Program-made: the position numbers and the translations under genes
Origin: Chinchilla lanigera
Taxonomy: Eukaryota; Chordata; Mammalia; Rodentia; Chinchillidae
Assembly (NCBI RefSeq): GCF_000276665.1
Contig: NW_004955434.1
Coordinates: forward strand, 22,394,926-22,458,925
Length of the DNA: 64,000 nucleotides
Direction of reading: 5' to 3'
The notes under the pieces: model-generated
Database searches by the model: none
Seen by the model: only the letters and a program-made list of their open reading frames with translations
What the model was told of the DNA's origin: nothing
Shown here: positions 1 to 12,443 of the stretch, one piece after another
Position numbering within the stretch: the stretch's first letter is position 1
How the letters are laid out: every line of letters begins with the position of its first letter

Positions 1-310
1 GCCCCCATCATTTATTGATAAGAGGCCTCAGCATTTATAAGTCTCAAGTAAAACCTGTGATGTCCAACATTTTATACTATTTTGTCCAAAATCCCAAGAT
101 ACTCTTGGAAAACACTTGTGTCTGTGTTTGGCCTTTGATATGTTGCTCTATCCATGGGAGTTAAAGAGCCCTGGATTACTTGTCCAGGAACCCATGGCCA
201 AGCCCTTCAATCCCTTGTAGGCTTAACAATAGAAATCGGCAGAGGAGCTTTCTATTTCCTTGAGTACTTTCACTCATTCTCTTATTCACTGCTCAACAAA
301 ATTTTAGACT

Positions 311-451
311 TTTTTTTGAGACAGGGTCTCACAATGTAGTCCAGGCTGCCCTTGAATTCACTATGTAGCCCAGGTAGCTTCAAACTTTCAGCGATGCTCC
401 TGCCTCAGCCTCCCAAGTGCTGGGATTCAGGCATGCATCACCATACTTGGC
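311..451 (-). mobile_element. B1-type SINE (7SL-derived)
   Basis: In the minus orientation this reads like a B1 monomer. The plus strand shows GAGACAGGGTCTC at 319, then two copies of a TGTAG-CCAGG motif, then CCTCAGCCTCCCAAGTGCTG and CTGGGATT. These are the reverse complements of the A/B-box side and body of B1/Alu elements. The length of about 140 bp suits a B1 monomer, and the T-rich left edge would be the A-tail. The element is non-autonomous and was moved by L1 proteins. Several mismatches suggest it is old. Confidence 0.85.
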
Positions 452-518
452 AATAAAATTTAAACTATTTTTAGAAGTGATCGTTCTTAAACAGTAACAC
501 GATTTTAAAACAGCTAAC

Positions 519-605
519 AGGTTCTCGTGGGTGGAAGATGGTACTCATAAGAATACCTTATGAACAAATAAGGTTCGTGGGTAGAAGATGGTACTCATAA
601 GAATC
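519..605. repeat. Local near-tandem duplication, about 51-bp spacing
   Basis: The stretch TCGTGGGTGGAAGATGGTAC followed by TCATAAGAAT (524-554) recurs at 575-604 with one substitution, separated by a short spacer. It looks like a simple segmental duplication of about 51 bp, with no recognised family. Confidence 0.7.
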
Positions 606-2094
606 ATGCTATATACTATTAATTATCACAGATTATTCTTCAGAAAATAGATCTCATTCAGCATTGATATTAAGTGAGTTGAAAGTTAGGGAATGAAGCA
701 AATAGTCCATGTTTTAGCGCATCTGTGAAAACTCATACTAGGAAGAAGATAGAAAGAGGGAGACCGACAGACACGAACTGAGGGTAAAGCCGGCCCCTCT
801 GGCCACCACCCTGAGGGGACAAGAAGTGATCTGCACAGCCACTGTGGGCTCCTTCACTTGGAACCTCTCAGAAATCAGAAGAGCAGACACTTTCTTACCC
901 TAACTTCTGCAGACCGTACTGGAGACAGTCTTTTCTTACATGAGGAGCTAACTTTCATTTTCCAAACATGATTGAAAAGTAGGCCCCATCTGAGATTTCC
1001 AAGTTATCTTGGGACTGTTTTCCAAATAATTCAGACTCAATAAAACTGCCAAGTGTCTTTTGTCATTTGATTTTTTTCAAATGTTTGTAATTTAATCCAT
1101 ATGTTGCACATTCATAAAAATCTCGACAGTACAACTTCAGATTGTTAAGAGCCATTTGTTTTCCCAGGAGGTGCTCAGGCTAGTTCAATATTTTTCTGGA
1201 ACTATTTTTAAATCAAGTTTCAAAATAGACAGCTCTCTTATCCTCATGAAATGCGCATCCTGCAATTTTAGGTTCAGTTTGAAAATAGATTCAAAGTGCG
1301 ATTTTATGTGTAGACTATTTGTTCTGAAGTCAGTCCTCGTGGGCACAGCGCTTTATCTCAGCTTTATGTGGAACTGAAAGTCATTCACGGGGGCAGAAGG
1401 ACCACCAGAGAATGCAGACAATCCACAGTCCAGAGGACCCCAGCACACAGTACCCGTAGGAGCAAGCCATCTGCCCTCTATCCTAAGAGCTCAAGGAAAG
1501 AGTCTACATTTGCTTTCTAGTGTAGCAGCTCTATTTTCCCAAGGTGCTGGTTTCATGGACAACATACTTTTGCAGGGTTCTCATTATTGTATTGCCCTGG
1601 AAGAGTAATTCCCCACCCGCAGACAAGAAGGGACATGTCTGTCTCCACAAGAATTCTCCCCAGTGGGTAAGGCTCAAGGGCCAACCTCAGACGAAGTCAT
1701 TTTACTCCTGGGCAAAGGCCTCGCCTACTACCCCAGTTCTGCCTTTCTTTTCCTCTTTCAACTTTGTCTTCAAAACCATAAAATTCTGCCCCAAGAACAG
1801 CACAGAAATCTGTCCTCACTCAGACTTCTCTCCGCTTTGCCTCACAGTCACCCTTTTTCCATGGTTGGAAACCAATTGTGTAAATGACTTCACTTCTACA
1901 CTGCTAATTGCTGTGGAAGCTGAGAACTCAGCATCTCCAAATACATCTTTGTTTTTCTTGTCATTTTAAAAGTAGAGCTGGCCTTTAACAGCCTTGGGGA
2001 GAAACTCTACTACCCAAATGAAAGCAGCCTAGGGAAATCTATTACAGTAATTAAATGTGGGGCCTCAGGAGGACTGTTTCAAAATCTCCGCACA
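606..2094. other. Unassigned unique-looking sequence
   Basis: I see no gene, RNA or repeat family that I can support here. The longest open frame (1544-1969, 141 codons) has low-complexity, unpatterned composition and no domain, and it overlaps another open frame in a second phase. Confidence 0.5.
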
Positions 2095-2255
2095 CCACGA
2101 GCTAGCTGTGTGATCTCAGGCAAGTCCCTTTAGTCCCTCTGTACCTCAATTTCCTCATCTGTTGAGGTGGAAATGACAACACTTCGTCCCTAAAAAAGAT
2201 GATCATGAGCAATGAAAGAAATTAAGGAGTTTAGAAGAGCGCCCAACAAAAAGCA
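2095..2255 (+). mobile_element. MIR SINE
   Basis: The core matches the MIR pattern: GCTAGCTGTGTGATCTCAGG CAAG, then CTCAATTTCCTCATCTGTTG and a purine-rich stretch. MIR is an ancient tRNA-derived mammalian SINE, and the divergence here is typical of it. Confidence 0.85.
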
Positions 2256-3399
2256 GTAGAAAAACAATAGCTTTACCAGGATCTCAAGTGCTTTAGAGAA
2301 TCCCTAAACATTTGTTTCAAGAGTACCTCCATCTGCCGTTTATTCCACAAATATCTGCAGAAGTCTTGCTGTGTGCCAGGTATAGGCTAAGCTCTGGGTT
2401 ATTACTTTGCTCCCACAGAAACAAAAATCCGTGCCTCAATTTTATCAAGTGGGAACAAAGGAAACAGTGCAGAAAACCAAATGCTCCCCTCTTCCCTGCT
2501 GACTCTTGTCAGAATCACTGTGCTGAGGTTGGAGAATCCAATTTCTCCCAAAGGGTTCTCACACACCAGAGAACCATTAAATTAAAAAGCACCGATGCTT
2601 CTGGGAGACAACGATTGCAGGCCTTTAGCATTTCACATTAACAGCTTCCGTTCAGAGACTGGGCTCCCGACCCAGCTAAAGAGGCCCCTTCTGCGTGGAA
2701 AAAGCCCAGGCAGAGGAACAAAGCTAAGTGGTGCCTTCCTCCAGGTGCCCAGGGACTAGTGCGTGCGGCTCATTAGTGGTAAATGCTAACTACGTGTGGA
2801 AATCCCAGCACACCGAAAACAGAATGCGACCCTCAGGAACCATAAATCACCTGCATCGATTCTAAAGCCGACTGAGGATGCAGCTGGAGAGCTGTTTGTT
2901 CAGAATTTAATTTGATTCACCACCCGTTGCACAGGCCTTTATTTCGTGTTAAACTGCTACATTTCCAGCTACAAAGCCAACTCAGGTATTCGGAGTTTTT
3001 GGTTTTTGGTTTTTCGGGGGGTTTTTTGGCCAGACTTGGAGGCAAAGAGAGTAAGTGTGTTCTGTTCAAACCCTGTTTCTGCGCGTGTTGTGAGCACTTG
3101 GGTCAAGGATGAAACACGTTGATCAGGTGGCATGGCAGATTGTGGCTCCTGCAATAGCTGGATACAGCCGGATGTAGATTACATATGACTTTTCTATTCT
3201 CAGGTAAAGACAAAAACACAGAGGAAAATGTTGACCAGAGTATTGACAGTTATTGGATGCTGTTCTCCAGGACAGACAAAAAAGGGGGAGACTATGACCA
3301 CCTTATTTGGGGGTTTCAGTCAGCACCCGAATCGCCGATCTTAGAACTCCTCATCCTCTCTTCTGCACCCGTCGCATCTCCGTTCAGGGTAGCCGTTCC
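2256..3399. other. Mostly unassigned; possible ancient repeat scrap at 2335-2405
   Basis: The words TTTATTCCACAAATATCTGC and GTGTGCCAGGTATAGGCTAA at 2339-2392 resemble a widespread old mammalian repeat of L2/MIR type, but the match is too short to name. The rest shows no supported feature. A T/G-rich run at 2997-3026 is low complexity. Confidence 0.35.
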
Positions 3400-3890
3400 C
3401 TGTACTGATGCAGCCTGAGGCCAAGGTGGTGGTGAGTTCAAGCCTGTCTCCACGTCTTTGCCCTGCCCGTTCCCTCAGCCTGATTGAAATCCTTCCCTTG
3501 CTGCTCCGCCACTCACTCCTGGCCTCAAAGCCAAGCAACTTCACCAGCATCCCACCCTTACCGATCCCATTTCCCGGCCTGTGTCCCCAGGCTTGCCTGG
3601 TGCCAGTCACAGACACACCTGTCTAGCCGTCCTTTTAGGCTCCTCTCTGAGGCTGTCTCCTTCTGAGTGTTCCCCCATTGTCTTAGACAGGTATGATTTA
3701 GCTGAAGATTTCCATGTGACCATTTTACTTTTGCATACCCTTAGTTGTTTTCATAGTCTAAATAATCTTACCTTCCCTGTAAAATTATGACTCTCTAAAT
3801 ATAGGAATTATGTTTTATTCATCCAAGTCTATTTCTCTGCTTTTCGCTTTATTATGTGCATTTTGTTGAATTAATTTTGACTGAGCAACA
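3400..3890 (+). mobile_element. L2-like LINE 3' fragment
   Basis: The composition and word order resemble the L2 3' region: a C/T-rich segment (CTTTGCCCTGCCCGTTCCCT at 3458), then ATAGGAATTATGTTTTATTC at 3801 and TTATTATGTGCATTTTGTTG near 3850, which recall the 'gcagggactgtgtc...' and '...caataaatatttgttgaatgaa' end of L2. It is badly decayed and the boundaries are uncertain. Confidence 0.4.
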
Positions 3891-4559
3891 AATTATCCTT
3901 TGAAAATACTGCTAATTTTCTGCCTGTATATATTAGGCATTATCAACCTCTACATATGAAGCATTCACAAGTATTCATACATTACAATTATAACAATAAT
4001 TCTAAACATCTCTCTGCCATTATGGCTAAGTCAAGAACCCTGAGTAAATGAAGAAGAGGGTAAAATCAAGAAAAATCTTAGCAAGAAAGGCAATCTTGGC
4101 CCTGAAGCAAAGTTAAGAGGAATTTGAAGAGAATGTAAGAGGAAGGAAATCAAAGATGTAAGGATATAAACTCCCCCAGAATTCATCTGGTTTGGAAAAG
4201 AGTCATAAAAAATTAGAAACCTTTCGTAAGTTGGAAAGAGGGCAGAAGAGAACTCTCAGCTTCTACAGTTATGCTAAAAGCCACAACCTTCATGAAGAAG
4301 ATATAAATCCAAAATAGACTCACCTAGCAGTGGTATAAATTAAATCTGGCAGAGAATGAGCATGAATTAGTATCCCAGGCAGCTTAAGCCTGGTTATCAC
4401 CACTCACCCACCAAAACAGAGGGCAAGAACTCAAGAAGAGATTTAAATCAATTCAAAACATAAACCACTTTCTTTTGCACAACTAAATCACATAATAAAA
4501 ATATTTATGTCCTCATTGACATGTATTTATATGACCTAATCATATGCACCTGTACCCAT

Positions 4560-4561
<2 letters not shown>

Positions 4562-4607
<46 letters not shown>
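4562..4607. repeat. (CA)n microsatellite
   Basis: An uninterrupted CA dinucleotide run of about 46 bp. An open frame crossing it on the minus strand contains a valine-cysteine run that is only translated repeat. Confidence 0.98.
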
Positions 4608-4610
<3 letters not shown>

Positions 4611-4754
4611 CGCTTGTGGAAGAAGCCGATCAGAAGCCTCCATCCCCACGTGAGGAGCACAGAGAGCACTAGCATGAGAATTTGAAGCTGCGGGTGAAAG
4701 GACCACCCAGGCTTCCCTGACTCTGGGCTGGGATGATGCATGGGTCCGGTGTTA

Positions 4755-4905
4755 GAAAACACCTGATTTGCCATTTAGTAGCTGTGTGAACTTGGTCAAG
4801 TCTCCTGTCTACAAGTTGAAAATCATCATTTCCATGCCATAGAATCACTACTGTAATTAAGAGTGAATATGCACGCCAGGTGCTAGCTTGGCTACACACT
4901 CTAGA
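4755..4905 (+). mobile_element. MIR SINE
   Basis: The MIR core is recognisable: TTAGTAGCTGTGTGAACTTG GTCAAG at 4776, followed by a decayed ATTTCC/CCATAGAATC segment and GCACGCCAGGTGCTAGC, which corresponds to the 'cacagtgcctggca' part. Confidence 0.7.
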
Positions 4906-7700
4906 AGGCTGTTAGAAAAATTGGAGTTGCATTCCTGTTTTTCTTGAGGTCTCCAAGTCTTGCCTGCTCTCCTGTCTCTGTTCTCTACCCGGTTTCGTCA
5001 GCTGTTTCTAGGACCTGGCTCTGCAGTTACTCCCCTGCCCTCCTCTGAGGCCCCTCACGCCTTATCTTCGTTATAATCTTCTCCTTGATCATCTAGCACC
5101 CCTGCATCTTCCTTCAATAAGCCTCCTCAAGCTGCAGCTCTCTAGGCTTGTTCCCACATGCTCACTCTGAAATGACTGGGTCTTGTATTCTGCCGCCTTC
5201 CGACTCTATGTCTCAGGCTTCAGTCTCCATAATTAACTTTTATTCTGACTATTAAACTGGAAAAAGCGTTTTCCCATCTTGCACCAGTGGACTAGCGTGC
5301 CGTCAGACACACACGCTTCCTGAGATGTCACTTTAATTCTTTAGTCATGGTGCATCCCTCTCTAGAAAAGCCGGTTCTTTCGGGATAAAAATCTTGGTTC
5401 TTCACTTCAGCATTCAAGACTTACTGTGACACAAATGTATCTTTATGCACCTAATATATGTATAAAGATAAAATTAAAGAGTTTCATACTCAAATATAAG
5501 TTGGAGACTTCACTTACTATTGTACTTTGTAGAGATTCTTACTGCATATTAAGAATGTAAAAGGTTCTGAGAATGCTATAGGAGAGGAAACATTTGCTAA
5601 GTAATTACCTATTGTTTACCTATACCCATGAAATGCTTTCTTTTTACTATTTGACTTCTCACTGTATAAATCTTGTCTCCTCAAGTTGTTCTTAAATTAC
5701 TAGTGAGTAGGTGTGATGCACTTGTTTATACCCCTTCTAAAACCAGTTCTAGGCCTTGGATGTAGTAGGCGTCCGTACACCTACTACACGGCTTTCCACC
5801 ACTGTGACAAGCGTGTATTTTTCTTGTCTTCTTAAAATTAACTTATACCATATCTGTGAAAAATAAATAGTAAACCAATGGGCTACGAGATCTCTATGAC
5901 AGCTATTTTCTTTGCTTCTCTCAAATACCTCATTTCTCCATATCCTACGTGACTTTTAAAATTTTGTTTTAATTTTATTTACACACACTTCTACTGACGA
6001 CAGACTCAGGCCCACAGGCACTCACAGATGAAGGAACCAAGTGCCTGCTGATGAAGGGACGCAGGCTCTCAAATGCAGGTCTGCCGCATCTGAGAATCTC
6101 TGCTTTGCTGCAACTTCTACCGGCAGAGAGGTGAGTGGAAGTGACACTCACACTAGCGATTGGGGGGTAGGTGGATCCAAGGAAAGGAAGCTGCGGCCCA
6201 GGGCCCTTGATGTCAAGCTTTTGCCGAGAGCGTGATGAGGAGCAGCAACCCTGATGGCACCAGCTTGGCCCATGGAGAAAAGAGGAGAGAAAGACACCAG
6301 GGAGAACAAAGACTGAACAAGGACGGAGCCCACGTTGCCCACAACGTGCTCGTTACCTCAGCTGCTGCAAACCTACTTCTCTTAAGTAAAAAGTAAACTT
6401 TTTCCCCTTGACTTAGTGCTTTCCCGGTATCATGAAAATTTCACCAGACTATGTCAGCTGGGCTATCTGCTATAGAAGCTGAGGAAACGAGCAGCCAGAA
6501 GCCCCTGTTCCAACTACCCACTATGTTTTTGACTTTTCTCGCATGTATACTTTCCACTTCTTAATATTTAAATACATATTTTCTGAGTGCTATTTAAAAG
6601 AACAAAGAAAAATAGTTTATATTGGAGAACTATTTAAATTTCTTCCCACCCTTTAATTAGTTACTATAGCCTCAAACCCTTTAAGGAACCAGGCAGTGTA
6701 TGAATTTATAAGTAAAGTTATTTCAAACTCGGTATTCTTAAGAGGAAAATTATATCAACACTGCTGGTGGTGGTTTAGTGCCTCAGTCATCAAAACATCA
6801 ACATTTCTACACATGTGACTATAATATTTTGATGGCACATTACCGTGACACCCAGTGTTCACTCAACAGCACTGCGCATTCTTGACCTCTGCAGCAACTC
6901 AGGCTGCAGCTCGTCGATCTATGTTGAATGCAAGCTCCACCCCTGGAAACAACCTCTTCCTCTACAAGAATGAGTAACATTCCTTATGTTGCACGGTGAA
7001 AGCGGTACAATGTGATGAAAATGGCACTACACGAGGTGTTAACATGGTATGGAAAAAATAAAAGAAAACCTTTATTCTTGGTGCTTTTCACAGATGATTC
7101 TTGGGCTGTCTATGAAAACCCAGATCTACAAAGCATTTTCTGCAAAGTTACTGGCAGATAGAAACTTTTCAGCTAGCACATGTCAAAGCTTCTACCAGGA
7201 ATGTAAACTGTACAATAATTTTTTTATGTCTTTAGACACCTAGAACAGAAACCTTAAACATCCAAGTGTCAAAATAAGACAGATAACCCAATAAATTTGC
7301 AAGAGCAGGGACAGGGAAAACAAACACAGCCTTCTGTCCCACAAAGGTCTGCTAACTCGCTCCGACCACTAGCCTGAACCTTAGCCTGCCACACATCTTT
7401 CCTGTCCGGCTGTTTATTTAGACTCCTGTAAAGCCCCTTGGCACCCATTTTTAATTTTCAGCTTGCTTCACGTCAGCTTTCTGAAAAGCACAGCAAGACT
7501 CGCTGTTTAACAAAAACACACACAAATCAGGGAAGGGGGGATAGACGGCAAGGGCTGGCGGGTGTAGGCATCTCCCCGCAGTCTGCGCGAGAGCCACATT
7601 CCTGGTCCCATTTGTTTGTTAGCGGAGTGCAGGGGTTGCCAGCTGGGGTCATCCCGTCTTCCACGCTTGGGTTTAACTGGATGACTGTTCTCAGAGGGAA
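4906..7700. other. Unassigned sequence
   Basis: No gene or repeat family is supported. 4960-5250 is pyrimidine-rich and could be very old L2, but the match is not convincing. The only notable structure is the hairpin at 5761-5788, listed separately. Confidence 0.4.
5761..5788. repeat. Short inverted repeat (12-bp arms, 4-bp loop)
   Basis: TGTAGTAGGCGT is followed by the loop CCGT and then ACACCTACTACA. Eleven of twelve arm positions pair as Watson-Crick, and the twelfth is a C/A mismatch in this strand. It could fold as a hairpin. No flanking element explains it. Confidence 0.75.
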
Positions 7701-7975
7701 AGCGCTGCCTTATCCAATGTAATGGTCTGTATCCACTCATGAAACACTCTGTAAATGCTCTCTATAAATGCTGGTTTAAAGAAGTAATCTCACATCTGGT
7801 AATCTGAGCAGCTTCTTTGAAGATAACAATATGTAATATAACAACCACTGTTAATTCCTATCATTTTGTTTTGAAACCCTGTATCATTTTTATTGTTTTT
7901 GCGGTTTTGTTTGTGTCTATGTTGTTATTTTGTTATTCTCTTTAAAATAAAAATGTGTGTTTATAAAAAATAATA
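7700..7975 (+). mobile_element. L1 3'-UTR-like fragment ending in an A-rich tail
   Basis: The part from 7814 on aligns by eye with 54743-54870: TTTGAAGATAACAATATGTA here and TTTGAAGATATCAATATGTA there, then ACAACCACTGTTAATTCCTA versus ACAAGCATTGTTAATTTCCT, ending in AAAATAAAAA in both. The 54-kb copy sits after L1-like 3' sequence, so both are called L1-type 3' ends. The upstream limit is a guess. Confidence 0.5.
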
Positions 7976-8352
7976 ATCTTCACTTTATTCTGAGAATTTC
8001 CTATTTTGATTAGATATCCTCCAAAGGCTTACAGCAATAATCTGCCTTCTGAAAAAGGATGATAGACTTTTGAGTTCAAATATGATCGTGAAATAGTATT
8101 ATTTCTTTAAACACGTCTGATAACTCACAAAGCAGCATTGTTTGCCAAGCGATCATCACGTGCACGGTGCAGAACCCGGCTCTGCGCACAGGGTGAATGT
8201 GTGCTGTTGGAGCGGGACTCAGAGTCACACGCGTTAACTGTGGCACGTCCCAACCGCAGAGGCAGAAAAGGAGACTCGTGCCTCAAACCCTGGAATTTAT
8301 AGGTGTTTTGATTGCAAAGGGGGTAACACTAAAGCCTGTTCAAAGTAAGCTT

Positions 8353-8490
8353 CTTACTGGGCATGGTAACACATGCGTGTGATTCCAGCACTCGTGAGGC
8401 TGAGGCAGGAGGATTGCCATGAGTTTGAGGCCAGCCTCGATTACACATTGAGATCCTGCCTCAAAAAACTAAAAAACATAAGTAAATAAA
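8353..8490 (+). mobile_element. B1-type SINE
   Basis: Plus-oriented B1: ACTGGGCATGGTAACACATG, then ATTCCAGCACTCGTGAGGCT GAGGCAGGAGGAT, then GAGTTTGAGGCCAGCCTCGA and an A-rich tail. The pol III box A/B region and the order of words match the 7SL-derived B1 family. Confidence 0.9.
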
Positions 8491-8723
8491 AGTGACCTTC
8501 TTCCTCTGGAAAGGCAAGGCTCATCTTTCCAGAAGTTACAAAGCTTTTCTATCTCTTTGCTGACTCTTCACTCCCACTCCCTTCCAACTGGAAGCAACGT
8601 CTAGTTTCCTAGGAGCCCGTTTTGGTCAATTTATGTTTCATTTACATAGTGTTCATCAATTTCAAAAGTGAATAGTAAATTACCCTAAGATATAGTGATT
8701 TCCTTAAGATTATAAGATTTGGG

Positions 8724-8744
8724 GGGGCTGGGGATTTAGCTCAG
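8724..8744 (+). mobile_element. ID-type SINE, truncated by the assembly gap
   Basis: GGGGCTGGGGATTTAGCTCA is the 5' end of an ID element (tRNA-Ala-like, containing box A). The sequence stops at the N run. The rest of the SINE and its tail probably lie in the unsequenced part. Confidence 0.85.
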
Positions 8745-9179
8745 NNNNNNNNNNNNNNNNNNNNNNNNNNNNNNNNNNNNNNNNNNNNNNNNNNNNNNNN
8801 NNNNNNNNNNNNNNNNNNNNNNNNNNNNNNNNNNNNNNNNNNNNNNNNNNNNNNNNNNNNNNNNNNNNNNNNNNNNNNNNNNNNNNNNNNNNNNNNNNNN
8901 NNNNNNNNNNNNNNNNNNNNNNNNNNNNNNNNNNNNNNNNNNNNNNNNNNNNNNNNNNNNNNNNNNNNNNNNNNNNNNNNNNNNNNNNNNNNNNNNNNNN
9001 NNNNNNNNNNNNNNNNNNNNNNNNNNNNNNNNNNNNNNNNNNNNNNNNNNNNNNNNNNNNNNNNNNNNNNNNNNNNNNNNNNNNNNNNNNNNNNNNNNNN
9101 NNNNNNNNNNNNNNNNNNNNNNNNNNNNNNNNNNNNNNNNNNNNNNNNNNNNNNNNNNNNNNNNNNNNNNNNNNNNNNN
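8745..9179. other. Assembly gap (435 N)
   Basis: A run of N. It is flanked by an ID SINE start on the left and a (TG)n tract on the right, so the gap probably reflects a SINE plus microsatellite that could not be assembled. Confidence 0.99.

Positions 9180-9209
<30 letters not shown>
9180..9209. repeat. (TG)n microsatellite, truncated by the gap
   Basis: Thirty bases of TG repeat directly abut the right edge of the N gap, so the true length is unknown. Confidence 0.97.
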
Positions 9210-9211
<2 letters not shown>

Positions 9212-9229
9212 TGAAAAGAAAGAGGTGAT

Positions 9230-9765
9230 GGTCTCAGATCACTTCCATCATATACTCTCCACCCCTTCCCCAGTGCTAACCTATGTCAGCATTTAAAGGC
9301 GTGCTTTTCCTGGGTTTTTCCTGTGCTTCCATCTGACCTAAAACATACCTATGCATATGTATGTATCTATATATTTATATCCTAAACAAATATATATACA
9401 CATATTTTTCACAAAGCTGGGATCTAACCATAGCCACTGGGTGATGTACTTCCTTTTATCATAATATTTTATCTTATTATATATCTTGTTAAATCAATAT
9501 TCTTCTCTGCTTTCTTCCTAATGGTGGTATAATATGCCATTACATAAATATAACATTTATTTCATTAAATAAACATGACATATTTTATTTAACTAAACCC
9601 CTAATTGAAGATTATGTAGCTTGTTGCTTATTTTTTGTATTACAAACAAGACAGCAATTAACATCTTTGAATATAAAATTTTCACTTGTTTGTGTTAATA
9701 CTTTTGCAAAATATCTTCCTAGAAATAGTGATATGGAAAATTGGAGTGTGCCTGAAGTTATTAAT
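9230..9765 (-). mobile_element. Old L1 (L1M-like) 3' ORF2 region, reverse orientation
   Basis: Read on the plus strand this follows the antisense of the L1 ORF2 end: TGGTGGTATAATATGCCATT, then TTGTATTACAAACAAGACAG CAATTAACATC, where L1 antisense has '...ataaataatgctgcaatgaacatc', then CCTAGAAATAGTGATATGGA. No open frame survives. Human-type consensus was used from memory, so the subfamily is not assigned. Confidence 0.6.
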
Positions 9766-10789
9766 ATATCAAAAGAAATAATATATGGTTGACAAGAAGC
9801 CGTCATTGGTGGTAGAGACTCAGACAGTCTGGAGGACAAACGCTGGCGGAACCTCGCCAGACAGTGCTGAGAGAAGGGGGAGTCTGAGTTCTCGCATCCA
9901 TTTACTACTGACAATAAGATTAACTTTTTTCTTGAGAAAAATATAAAAATAATTTTCGTTGTTAGATGTTATTCCAATGTAAGGCAATTGAAGATCTGGA
10001 TACCTTTTTGGGGGGGATTCTTATTCTACTTTAATACATGGAACATGGAACGTTTTCAAAAATTCTAAAGATGAATCTTTTCTAAAGTTATCCTAGGTTT
10101 CTATTTACCTTGCTGCTAAAGAACAAGGAAAGAACTGATCATGAGCCCACCTTAATGGTGCATATATGCTTACTCTTGGATACCTTTCTACCAGTCGTTC
10201 CTTCTCCAGGGATGATTACAGAAAGATCCAGGGCAACTCTCTCCTTTGAAACAGATGCCCTCTTCTTTGTCATTGCTCTGTCCCTAAAGTTGAGACCCCT
10301 AAGCTTATTATACAAACTAAAAAGGTAAAAGTTTCATGGAGGAATGAAAACCAAGTGGTAATGTGTAAATCTTATGTAATAATATTTTGAGGCAAAAATT
10401 AATGGGCAACATGGTAGTAATTTGACTGATTTTAGCTTTTGGTGTCTGGAAATTTTTGCTTCGTATCTCATTTTCAAAGAAATAAAAATTGAGCCAAAGC
10501 TAGAGAAAGGTGTTGTTTCTGAGTTTGACAAGGGCCCAATACATCTTTGCAGTAAATTCTTAGTCAAAAAGAATCTACCTCATATGATTCAATCCTTAAT
10601 CTGAGTTCCAATTTCAGAAGAGATTTTTATCACAGAAAAGAAGTTCACATTAAGAATTTCTTCTTAAAAGAAAATCCCACTGCCTGAGATCAGTACTTGG
10701 TCTGCCTGTCCCAGGGAGACAGCATCACTTTTAATGAGGAAAATGACTTAACTTTCATCACAGGGGCACATTTAATCAGGCCCAAAACC
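9766..10789. other. Unassigned sequence
   Basis: No supported feature. Open frames of 60-100 codons here are short and lack any domain. Confidence 0.45.
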
Positions 10790-10985
10790 TCTAGACCTGG
10801 TCTCTACCCAGTGAGGACTCCTGAGGCAATTCACTTAGTCTTTAAGAGTGCCAAGGTCCTTATTCATAAACGTGGTTAACAACACTTGCCTCCTCTGCCC
10901 CAGGAAAGGGTTGGGTAGGTTAAATGAGGTGATGTATGTGAAGCTGCTGTAACTATAACACATTACTGTCATTAACATTCCATCA
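10790..10985 (+). mobile_element. MIR SINE
   Basis: Matches the MIR layout weakly but in order: CAATTCACTTAGTCTTTAAG AGTGCC, CTTATTCATAAACGTGGTTA ACAACA, and GGTTAAATGAGGTGATGTAT GTGAAGC, which corresponds to 'gattaaatgagataatgcatgtaaagc'. Confidence 0.7.
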
Positions 10986-12443
10986 GTTCTGTGTTCAGCC
11001 TGAAAACATCTCCTGTGTTCTAGGGTCAGCCAGACATTATACAGGCAGAGCAACTCTATAGTATGAGATTTTTCTGATTAACCTGGATTTCAACATTTCT
11101 ATCCCATTGTTCATACAAGGATCTGCCTCAGACTGTGTTCTTACTTAGTTTAGAGAATAAGACCACTTAGTTTTTAATGAGATGTGTAAATGTACATACC
11201 ACAATTAGAAGTCTATCTATGAATAATATCATATAATAATCCTTTCTTTCTGAATGATATGGAATGCTCAATAATGGAAAAAATATTTTATTTTAAAAAA
11301 AAAACTGATCAAGTACCAAAAAAGAGAATGCAACTTGGAAATATCTCTGGAAAGGGAAAGGGCAAAGGTCTATCAGAGGTGTCTGCTTCCAAATCAAGTA
11401 AAATTTACCCTTCAGAATCAGATACAACTTGGCCTCTGTACCTTTGACGATGACTCAGTGTCAAGAAAGACATTCCTCTTACAAGAGCTGGGTGTGAATT
11501 GTGACTACCACAGAAGAAAATGCTTTCACAGAACGTCACTGGCAGCTGTGGAAGCTGGATTAGAAAGGAGTTAATTCTAAGAACACAAATAAATGAAATC
11601 TTTATACATGGGTATTACGGAACACCATTTTTTGACATTTATAAAAGAGTAGACTTTGACCTCACTTGGAATATGCATGTGATCTGTCTCCCATTCCACC
11701 CATAGTATTACCAGCACATTATTATTTGAACATACCAGAAGAGAAATAGCATTCCGTCACTGGATCAACATGTTACTTTAGAAGTCCCATCTTAGCACAA
11801 AGAATGTGTTGACATGGATAGGATGCATACTTTTTGAAAACCTCACACAGCGAAGCCAGTAAGTCACCCAGAAAGCCAACTCCATTTAAATTCTTACGAA
11901 ACATCTCAGAAGAAATGCAAAACACTATTTAAAAATCACCATTGAAAGTGAAATACTTTCAGCAGCAGCTAGCTGGGAAAATAAAGGAAAACGTGGAGAA
12001 TTTTCCTCTACTTAAGGAGCCCATCTTACTTGTATTTTAAGAAAAGTCGGAGGGCATATGTTTGATTCCAGGTTGATTCTAATTCACTGAGCAGGTTTCT
12101 ATGACATCCTCAAAGAGGTGAAAAGTTCTGATGAAAAACTCAGATGGCCCAGCTTACAACTGTAATATCTAATTCAACGACCTCCTGGGAATTCCGACGG
12201 CTTTCCTTGCTAATCTCAAGCCAGTTAAACTGCTGGGTCTCAGTTTCTGCTCTCTCCGTGTGCCTGCACCCACCGCTGTAACTAGGCACAGCAGTCACGA
12301 GGAGATTCTTTCTGTACATGTACATTTACACTTTCATCTAATGAGCCGCGCTTGAAACAGCTCCCAAGTAACCACTTCCCAAGTGTTCATTAGGGCGGGG
12401 GACAGCCACGTTGGAATGACTGCATTCAAGCCATGTCTGAGAT
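10986..12443. other. Unassigned sequence
   Basis: AT-rich sequence with no gene, RNA or repeat family that I can support. Confidence 0.45.

Noticed and set aside
4505..4774. 89-codon minus frame with Val-Cys repeats
   Set aside because: Translated CA microsatellite.
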